A DNA stretch of 64,000 bases from Burkholderia sp. WP9 (GTDB lineage: Bacteria; Pseudomonadota; Gammaproteobacteria; Burkholderiales; Burkholderiaceae): the NCBI RefSeq assembly GCF_900104795.1, contig NZ_FNTG01000002.1:3224001-3288000 (forward strand), written 5' to 3'. Each line of letters starts with the position of its first letter. Position 1 is the first letter of the stretch. Below, piece by piece: positions 15,897-22,495 of this stretch. The translations under genes and the position numbers were made by a program. Under the pieces are notes generated by a model. It made no database searches, had not been told where the DNA came from, and was given only the letters and a program-made list of their open reading frames with translations.

Positions 15897-16781
15897 ATGG
15901 AACTCCGGCATCTCCGATACTTCGTCGCCGTTGCCGAGCACGCGAGCGTGCGCGGCGCATCCGAGCAGCTCCACGTCACCCAGCCGGCGATTTCCCGGCA
16001 AATCCAGGATCTCGAAGAAACGTTGGGTGTCGCGCTGTTCGAGCGCACGCCGCGCGGCCTGAAGCTGACGCTGGCAGGCGAAGCCTATCTGCGTGAAGCG
16101 CGCGGCATTCTGCAGCAGGTCGAGTCGGCGGCGCGTGCCGCGCAACGAATCGCGGCGGGCGTGTCCGGACACGTGCGGATCGGCTTCGTTGAAAACGCGG
16201 TTTGGGGCGGGCTTGTGCCGAACGCGCTGCAAGCGTTCCAGCAGGCGGCGCCGCAAGTCGGCATCGAACTCACGCCGATGAACACGCCGGAGCAACTGGA
16301 CGCGATCACTCAGGGCACGCTCGACGGCGGTTTCGTCTATCACTTCGGCGCGTTGCCCGAGCAGATCACCAGTTTGCCGTTGCTCGAAAACGGCGTGGTG
16401 CTGGCGGCGCCGGCCGCGTGGTCGTTCGGCCGCCGCAAGTCGGTGCGCGCGGCGCAGCTGGCCGGCAAACCCTTCATCACGTTTCCACGGCATGTTTATC
16501 CCGCTTACTACGACCGCTTGATCGGCGCATGCGAGCGCGCCGGTTTGACGCTCGACGTCGTGCAGGAAGTTTCGACGGAAGCCGCGATTCTCTCGCTGGT
16601 GTCCGCCGGCGTGGGCGCGGCGATCGTCAACTCGGCCAATCGCGACCGGCCGCCGGCGCTGGTGCAATTCCTCAACCTGGCCGATCTGTCGATCGCGCTG
16701 CCGCTGCATTTCGCGTATCACGAGCAGCACCGCAATCCCGCGCTCGCGCAATTCATCGCCTTGCTCAAGGCGCAACGGTAA
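15897..16781 (+). CDS. LysR-type regulator of the adjacent catabolic cluster
   Basis: 294 residues. The N-terminal HTH (MELRHLRYFVAVAEHASVRGASEQLHVTQPAISRQIQDLE) and a two-lobed periplasmic-binding-type effector domain (GHVRIGFVENAVWGG, LDGGFVYHF, VSAGVGAAIVNSA) are typical. It is read in the same direction as the deacylase, transporter and hydrolase genes that follow. Two nearly identical T-N11-A dyads with equal downstream half-sites, at 16802 and 19439, are its likely operators. The effector is unknown; an N-acyl amino acid or its product is plausible from the neighbour genes (inference). Confidence 0.93.
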   Translation: MELRHLRYFVAVAEHASVRGASEQLHVTQPAISRQIQDLEETLGVALFERTPRGLKLTLAGEAYLREARGILQQVESAARAAQRIAAGVSGHVRIGFVENAVWGGLVPNALQAFQQAAPQVGIELTPMNTPEQLDAITQGTLDGGFVYHFGALPEQITSLPLLENGVVLAAPAAWSFGRRKSVRAAQLAGKPFITFPRHVYPAYYDRLIGACERAGLTLDVVQEVSTEAAILSLVSAGVGAAIVNSANRDRPPALVQFLNLADLSIALPLHFAYHEQHRNPALAQFIALLKAQR

Positions 16782-16801
16782 CGTCCGGACTCGCCGTACC
16801 C

Positions 16802-16843
16802 CGATGCCTTTAAAGCATCGGCTTCCCTAAAAATCGGCATTGG
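16802..16843. promoter_or_regulatory. Bipartite LysR-type operator candidate, site A
   Basis: Dyad CGATGC-N7-GCATCG (contains the LysR T-N11-A motif), then 14 bases, then CGGCATTGG at 16835-16843. The same layout with identical spacing occurs at site B (19439-19480). It lies in the leader of the deacylase gene. Confidence 0.7.
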
Positions 16844-16936
16844 CGCTGGTTTTTTGCCTCGACGATATTGATTGCATGGCCTCGCGCCGTCGTCCAACGA
16901 CGGTATTCCGGCTTACTTTCTTATCGGGAGACAACC

Positions 16937-17950
16937 ATGCCGTCCACACCATCGCTGATTTCCACCGACATCGACTACGAACGGCCCGGCCTGCAGAACG
17001 GCACGTTACGCGTGCCGTATTCGCACGACCGCTCCGCATACGGCCACATTCCGGTGCCGATTACCGTGCTCAACGGCGGTGACGGTCCCACGGTGCTGCT
17101 GACCGGCGGCAATCACGGCGATGAATACGAAGGTCCCGTCGCACTGATGAAGCTGGTTCAGCGCATGCCGTCGATGGCGATCAAGGGCCGTCTGATCGTC
17201 GTGCCAGCGCTGAATTTCCCGGCGTTCATCAACGGCTCGCGCACCTCGCCGATCGATCGCGGCAATCTGAACCGCGTTTTTCCGGGCGCACGCAACGGCA
17301 ACCTCACCGAGATGATCGCGCATTATGCGGATACCGAACTATTTCCGCGTGCCGACGTGGTGATCGATCTGCACGCGGGCGGTGCTTCGTTCGATCATCT
17401 GCCGGCGTTGCTCGCGGCGCCGCCCGGGGACCCGTCGCGTCGCGCCGAATACCGCCGGCTCGTCCAGGCATTCGCCGCGCCGCACACCATGCTCATGGAT
17501 CTGCTCGGCGAGGACCGCACGTATGGCGCGGCCGTCGAGCGGCACGGCAAGCTGTTCCTGTGCGGTGAATTCGGTGGCTATGCGGCCTGTAATGCCGATG
17601 GCGTAGCGATCGTCGAGGATGGTTTGCGGCGCGTGCTGCACACGCTCGGTGTCACGCCTGACGATAATCCTCCCGCGCCGCGACACGACACGCGCTGGTT
17701 GAAAGTGGATGGCGCGCGGCACTATGTGTTCGCCTCGCGGGCGGGCGTGGCCGAACCCGTGTTCGCGCTCGGCGACCGGGTCGAGAAGGACCAGTTGGCC
17801 GCGCGGGTATTCGATCCGTATGCGCCGTGGAGCGCACCACAGGAACTCCGCTTTGCCGGCAACGGCGTGGTGGTATGCAAGCGTTCGTTTGCGCGCGTCG
17901 AAGCGGGCGACTGTCTCGCCGTGCTGGCTGCGGATGCGCATTGGCAGTGA
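16937..17950 (+). CDS. Succinylglutamate desuccinylase/aspartoacylase-type deacylase
   Basis: 337 residues of the M14-related AstE/AspA zinc-hydrolase family. Zinc ligands are His and Glu in LLTGGNHGDEYEGPVALM and His in VVIDLHAGGASFDHLP; the substrate arginine lies in NRVFPGARNG and the FLCGEFGGY segment carries the general-base Glu. Such enzymes remove acyl groups from amino acids; the DoeB enzymes of ectoine degradation are relatives with this length. The actual substrate is not set by sequence. Start at MPSTPSLIS after CGGGAGA. It sits between the LysR gene and an MFS gene, with operator site A in its leader; the MFS gene follows after only 58 bases, so the two are likely co-transcribed. 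Confidence 0.9.
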   Translation: MPSTPSLISTDIDYERPGLQNGTLRVPYSHDRSAYGHIPVPITVLNGGDGPTVLLTGGNHGDEYEGPVALMKLVQRMPSMAIKGRLIVVPALNFPAFINGSRTSPIDRGNLNRVFPGARNGNLTEMIAHYADTELFPRADVVIDLHAGGASFDHLPALLAAPPGDPSRRAEYRRLVQAFAAPHTMLMDLLGEDRTYGAAVERHGKLFLCGEFGGYAACNADGVAIVEDGLRRVLHTLGVTPDDNPPAPRHDTRWLKVDGARHYVFASRAGVAEPVFALGDRVEKDQLAARVFDPYAPWSAPQELRFAGNGVVVCKRSFARVEAGDCLAVLAADAHWQ

Positions 17951-18008
17951 CGCGCTTCGTCGAAGGGAAGCAAGCCATTTCTTCGCAGTGCCCAGCCGGA
18001 GATTCGCC

Positions 18009-19424
18009 ATGAATGCAGTCACCACCGTGTCCGATTCGAACGACGCCGACACGCGTCGTGGGCACACTTACGTCGTCGTTCTGTTCTTTGTCTGCTTTGC
18101 GTTTTCGTATCTCGACCGCCAGATCGTGAGCATTCTCGTGCAACCGATCAAGGAAACGCTGGCGCTCACCGATACGCAAATCGGCTTGTTGCAAGGGTTT
18201 TCGTTCACGCTGTGTTACGCGACGGCGGGCGTGTTCATTGCGCGGCTGATCGACCGTTCCAATCGCGTGCGTCTGATCGCGGTTTGCGTGGCGATCTGGG
18301 CCGTCTCCACCGCGTTGTGCGGTTTCGCGCACAACTTTGCCGAACTGCTGGCCGCGCGTGCGGGGACGGCGATTGCGGAAGCGGGCTTGAGTCCGGCGGC
18401 GCTGTCGATCTTCAGCGATCTGTATCCGCCGCGCAAAGTCACGCGGGCAAGCAGCGTGTTCATGCTGGGACCGTATATCGGCGGAGGCGTGGCCTTGTTC
18501 GGCGGCGGCATGCTGCTCGGTGCGCTCGAACATGGCGCGGGCGCCGCGTGGCTCGCGGGTATCGGTTTGAACGGTTGGCAGGCGGTGTTCGTCGCGGTCG
18601 GCTTGCCGGGGCTGGCACTGGCGGCAATCGTCGCGTTATCGGTGCGGGAACCACAACGGCGCGGCTTGTTCTCCACGCTTCGTACAACGGCCGAAGGGTC
18701 GGCCACGCACGACGTCGTTTCGACTGCAAAGGCTTCGACGCAAGTCTTCGCGGACAAAGCCGCTCACGACAGTACGCCGCCGCTGAAAGACGTGCTGCGC
18801 GAGTTGTTCGTGAAGAACCGCTTCTGCTTGCCGTACTTCGGCGCGTACGTCGCGCTGATCACGCTGTTTTACTCGCATGCGGCATGGTTTCCGACGCTGC
18901 TGATCCGTCATTTTCATCTGACGCCGCGTGCCGTCGGACAGATGGCGGCGCCGGCCTACATGTTCGGCGGCATCCTCGGGGTGGTGAGTGCGGGTTTGCT
19001 CGCCGGCCGCGTCAGCGATGCCGCGGCGGTGCGCAAAGTGCTGGCGTTGTCCGGGTTGGCGGCTGCGTTGCTGGTGCCGGCCGCTATTGCGATGCCGCTC
19101 GTTGGCGACGTGCACGTCGCCGTGGTGCTGTATGGCGCGTGCGCGTTCGCGGCGAGTGTGGCGATGGCGTTGGCGCCTGTGCCGATCCAGATCGCGATTC
19201 CGAATCGCATGCGCGGACGCTCGATCGCGTTGCTGGTGTTTCTTACCAATGCGATCAGCGGCGGGCTGGGACCGTTCGCGGTCGGCTTCATCAACGAGCG
19301 GCTTGGCGGGCACAGCGCGGGTTTGGGTGTGGCGCTGGCTTGCGTGGGCGGCATGGCGGCCGCGTTCAGCGCGCTGCTGTACGGCGTGGCGGCACGCCGC
19401 ACGCCGGCGAAAACGTTCTCGTGA
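18009..19424 (+). CDS. MFS transporter, catabolic-cluster uptake protein
   Basis: 471 residues with about 12 hydrophobic membrane segments and a central hydrophilic loop (residues ~220-265). The MFS motif between TM2 and TM3 appears as VFIARLIDRSNRVRLIAVCVAIWAVSTALCGFA, and FSYLDRQIVSILVQPIKETL resembles spinster-like and anion:cation symporter families. Inner membrane. Short distance (58 bases) from the deacylase stop and no operator between them suggest one transcript, so it probably imports the deacylase's N-acyl substrate or a related organic acid (inference). GCCGGAG is the ribosome site. Operator site B follows the gene. Confidence 0.9.
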   Translation: MNAVTTVSDSNDADTRRGHTYVVVLFFVCFAFSYLDRQIVSILVQPIKETLALTDTQIGLLQGFSFTLCYATAGVFIARLIDRSNRVRLIAVCVAIWAVSTALCGFAHNFAELLAARAGTAIAEAGLSPAALSIFSDLYPPRKVTRASSVFMLGPYIGGGVALFGGGMLLGALEHGAGAAWLAGIGLNGWQAVFVAVGLPGLALAAIVALSVREPQRRGLFSTLRTTAEGSATHDVVSTAKASTQVFADKAAHDSTPPLKDVLRELFVKNRFCLPYFGAYVALITLFYSHAAWFPTLLIRHFHLTPRAVGQMAAPAYMFGGILGVVSAGLLAGRVSDAAAVRKVLALSGLAAALLVPAAIAMPLVGDVHVAVVLYGACAFAASVAMALAPVPIQIAIPNRMRGRSIALLVFLTNAISGGLGPFAVGFINERLGGHSAGLGVALACVGGMAAAFSALLYGVAARRTPAKTFS

Positions 19425-19438
19425 CGTTGTTTTCATGG

Positions 19439-19480
19439 CGATGCCTGCAAAGCATCGCCAAGCGCAGAAAACGGCATTGG
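19439..19480. promoter_or_regulatory. Bipartite LysR-type operator candidate, site B
   Basis: Dyad CGATGC-N7-GCATCG followed by 14 bases and CGGCATTGG at 19472-19480, same as site A at 16802. It lies about 100 bases upstream of the MBL hydrolase gene. The stem could also form a hairpin after the MFS gene, but there is no T tract. Confidence 0.7.
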
Positions 19481-19577
19481 TCGGCATGCGATAGATTTGC
19501 GATAGTGAAGCCATTGGCCACGGCGGCGCTACATAAGCGCTCAGGTCGCTGCCGCCGCACTTTCACGGAGTCACACC

Positions 19578-20465
19578 ATGCCAACTGAGGTTCATTCGCA
19601 CCGCGTAGGGGATGCGCGCATTACCCGCGTCAGCGAAACCTGTTTTCCGTTAGCGCCGGCGGTGCTTTATCCAGACTGGGCATCCTCCGCGGCGGAAGAA
19701 TTGAGCCGGCGTGTGTCGGCGGAGAGTCTCGACCTCGAACGCAACGAGGTGAAACTGAGCGTGCACACCTGGGTCGTGCAGATGGACGGCCTGACCGTGC
19801 TGATCGACACCGGTATCGGCAATTTCAAGGAGCGGCCGTTCAGCAAGCTGTTTCATCGACTGAACAACCCGTATCTGGAGCGCCTCGCCGAGGTGGGCGT
19901 CTTGCCGGCGCAGGTGGACGAGGTGCTGCTCACGCATTTGCATGCGGACCACGTCGGCTGGAATACGCAGTGGATCGACGGCCGGTGGCAGCCGACCTTC
20001 CCGAATGCGACATACGTGTTCCCGCAAGCGGAGCAGGATTTCTTCGCGACTCCAGCGGGGGATAGCCGCCGCATGGTTTTCGAGGACAGCGTCGTGCCGG
20101 TGATCGAATCCGGGCAGGCCGCGACGATTCCCGCCGAGGGCGGTGCGTGGCGCGAGGGCATTGTGTTTCATCCGACGCCCGGGCATAGCGCCGGTCATAT
20201 GTCGATTTCGATCCGCTCGCGCGGCGAGGAAGCGATCTTCACCGGCGATGTGATGCACAACCCCGTCCAGGTCTACCGTCCCGAATGGAACTCGACCTTC
20301 TGCCTCGATGCGGCGTCGGCGCGAAACTCGCGGCACTGGCTGCTCAACTATGCGGCCGATCACGATGCGATGCTCTTCACCGCGCATTTTCCGCAGACAT
20401 CGGTGGGGCGCGTGAGAAGGGGCAGGGACGGATTCGAATGGCAGTACATTCACGCCGCATCCTGA
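19578..20465 (+). CDS. MBL-fold metallo-hydrolase
   Basis: 295 residues of the metallo-beta-lactamase fold. The dinuclear zinc motif is LLTHLHADHVGWNT (HxHxDH), followed by HPTPGHSAGHMSISI with the third His, IFTGDVMHNPVQ with the bridging Asp, and a final FTAHFPQTSVGRV His. The lactonase/quorum-quenching and N-acyl hydrolase subgroups share this layout with an early LIDTGIGNFKERPF segment. No signal peptide. It is the last gene of the LysR-linked cluster, with operator site B about 100 bases upstream, so it may hydrolyse an intermediate of that pathway. Substrate not determined. Confidence 0.92.
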   Translation: MPTEVHSHRVGDARITRVSETCFPLAPAVLYPDWASSAAEELSRRVSAESLDLERNEVKLSVHTWVVQMDGLTVLIDTGIGNFKERPFSKLFHRLNNPYLERLAEVGVLPAQVDEVLLTHLHADHVGWNTQWIDGRWQPTFPNATYVFPQAEQDFFATPAGDSRRMVFEDSVVPVIESGQAATIPAEGGAWREGIVFHPTPGHSAGHMSISIRSRGEEAIFTGDVMHNPVQVYRPEWNSTFCLDAASARNSRHWLLNYAADHDAMLFTAHFPQTSVGRVRRGRDGFEWQYIHAAS

Positions 20466-20516
20466 CGTTGTATTGAGCCAATCCGGACGGCGCCTTCACG
20501 GATTTTGCTATCATCA

Positions 20517-20532
20517 CTGTATAAACATACAG
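20517..20532. promoter_or_regulatory. LexA (SOS) box
   Basis: CTGTATAAACATACAG is a perfect CTGT-N8-ACAG palindromic SOS box with an AT-rich core. It ends 16 bases before the start codon of the FAN1-like gene and overlaps a TATAAA that could serve as its -10, so LexA bound here should repress the nuclease-helicase operon. Confidence 0.85.
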
Positions 20533-20548
20533 GTTTCGTGAAAGTCCC

Positions 20549-22495
20549 GTGGCAACACCTGCCTCTCCCTACGCTCTCTACTATCTGCTGAACTTCGAGC
20601 GCGCCCTCGCGTGGCTCGCGCAGCGCTACGACGACCTGTTCGACGCGCAGGAACACGCGTTTCTGCGTGAGTTCGCGGCGTTGCCGCAGACTTCGCGCGC
20701 GCTGCTGGTTCGCATGCTGATGCGTAAAGGCACGCTGTTCCGCGCGAGCCGCCTGTCTTACGAAGAGATCGGTTGCCCATTGCAGGCAGCGGCGCCGATC
20801 GCCGCGCTCGGCTGGGTCGACACCGAGCCGGGCCTGACGCTCGACGATCTGTTCGCGCTCACCACGCGTGCCGGGCTAATGGAGATTTTCGCGGACACCA
20901 TTGCGTTGATTCCTGGCGCAAGGAGCTTGCGCAAACCGGAACTGCTGGAAACCCTGCGGCCGTTTTATCGTGGCGAGCGCGACGAGGAAAGCGCTGCGGC
21001 ACGCCCGCTCGCGGCATGGCACGCTCAAGCTGCGGATTGCGTACTTCACGTTGCAATCGCGCCGCTTTGCGAACGTCTGCGTTTGATGTTCTTCGGCAAT
21101 TTGCAGCAGGAGTGGTCGGAGTTCGTGCTGGCCGACCTCGGTGTGTTCCAGTACGAGAAGGTGGCGTTCGCGCCTTCGTCGCGTGCGTTCCAGCAGCGCG
21201 CGGACGTCGACGTCTATCTCGCCTTGCACGCCTGCCGCGAAGCGCTCGAATGCCTGCCGGGCGGCGACGCGGATGCAGCCGTTATCGAAGAACTCGTCGC
21301 GGCCGTCGGCGAAATTGAAACCTCGAATCCCTGGCTTGAAACGCGGCGCGCGAAACTGCTGTTCCGCATTGGCCACCTGTGCGAGCGTCGGCAGAACTGG
21401 ACGGCCGCGCTCGCCGTTTATGAGCGTTGCGGCTGGCCCGGCGCGCGCCATCGGCGCATGCGCGTGCTCGAACGCAGCGAGCGTTTCGACGATGCCTACG
21501 CGTTGGTCTCGCAAGCCGCCCAGGCACCCGAGAGCGAAGAAGAAGCGCAACGCATTGCGCGCATGCTGCCGCGTTTGCAGCGCAAGCGCGGCGTGCCGGT
21601 TGCGCGCACGAGCGCGGCGCGTCCGGTCGAGCGCGGCACGCTGGTGCTGCCGCAGCCCGCGGCGCCAATGGCGGTCGAATATGTCGTCCGCGATCATTTG
21701 ACGTGCGAGGCCGCGCCGGTCCACTACGTCGAGAACGCCCTGATCAATTCGCTGTTCGGGTTGCTGTGTTGGGAGCCGGTCTTTGCGGCGCTCCCTGGCG
21801 CGTTCTTTCATCCGTTCCAGCGCGGTCCGGCCGATCTGCACGCGCCGGATTTCCATGCGCGCCGCGCGGAACAGTTCGCCGCGTGTCTCGCGCAACTCGA
21901 CAGCGGCGTTTATCGCGAGACGATCTGGCGGCATCTGCACAGCAAGGCGGGGCTGCAATCGCCGTTCGTGTTCTGGGGGCTGCTCTCGCCGGAACTCGTC
22001 GCGCTGGCGCTCGATTGTCTGCCCGCCGCGCATCTGAAACTGTGGTTCGAGCGCTTGCTGGGAGATATTCGCGGCAATCGTTCCGGGTTGCCTGATCTGA
22101 TCCGCTTCTGGCCGGACGAGCGACGCTACGAGTTGATCGAAGTGAAGGGCCCCGGCGACCGCTTGCAGGACAACCAGATCCGCTGGCTCGCGTACTGCGC
22201 GCAGCACGGCATGCCGGTGCGCGTGCTCGACGTGCGCTGGGCCGATGAAGTCGTCGCAGTACAGACTGACGCGGCTGCAGGCACTGCGGGGGTGGCCGCA
22301 GAGGTCGCGGCCGAGGTCAATCGCGAGGCCGCCACGGAGATCGCCACCGGAGTTTCCACTGCGGTCACCGCCGAGATCACCGCCGCAGTGGCCGCCGCGG
22401 TCTGCACCGAGGCCACCGCCGAGATCACCGGCAACGCCAGCACCACCGTCAACGCCGAAGCCATCTGCCACACCAAAACCGAGGCCGCCGCATGA
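20549..22495 (+). CDS. FAN1-like VRR-NUC structure-specific nuclease
   Basis: 648 residues, GTG start. The C-terminal part (~385-565) is a VRR-NUC nuclease: VENALINSLFGLL with acidic Glu395, then GLPDLIRFW (Asp516) and LIEVKGPGD (Glu531, Lys533), matching the metal ligands of FAN1. The N-terminal ~370 residues are helical and resemble the SAP/TPR-like region of bacterial FAN1. FAN1 cuts branched DNA at interstrand crosslinks. After residue ~568 there is an unusual ~80-residue tail of Ala/Thr/Glu/Val repeats, absent from the catalytic core. A perfect LexA box lies 16 bases before the start, and the gene overlaps the helicase gene by four bases. Confidence 0.92.
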   Translation: MATPASPYALYYLLNFERALAWLAQRYDDLFDAQEHAFLREFAALPQTSRALLVRMLMRKGTLFRASRLSYEEIGCPLQAAAPIAALGWVDTEPGLTLDDLFALTTRAGLMEIFADTIALIPGARSLRKPELLETLRPFYRGERDEESAAARPLAAWHAQAADCVLHVAIAPLCERLRLMFFGNLQQEWSEFVLADLGVFQYEKVAFAPSSRAFQQRADVDVYLALHACREALECLPGGDADAAVIEELVAAVGEIETSNPWLETRRAKLLFRIGHLCERRQNWTAALAVYERCGWPGARHRRMRVLERSERFDDAYALVSQAAQAPESEEEAQRIARMLPRLQRKRGVPVARTSAARPVERGTLVLPQPAAPMAVEYVVRDHLTCEAAPVHYVENALINSLFGLLCWEPVFAALPGAFFHPFQRGPADLHAPDFHARRAEQFAACLAQLDSGVYRETIWRHLHSKAGLQSPFVFWGLLSPELVALALDCLPAAHLKLWFERLLGDIRGNRSGLPDLIRFWPDERRYELIEVKGPGDRLQDNQIRWLAYCAQHGMPVRVLDVRWADEVVAVQTDAAAGTAGVAAEVAAEVNREAATEIATGVSTAVTAEITAAVAAAVCTEATAEITGNASTTVNAEAICHTKTEAAA

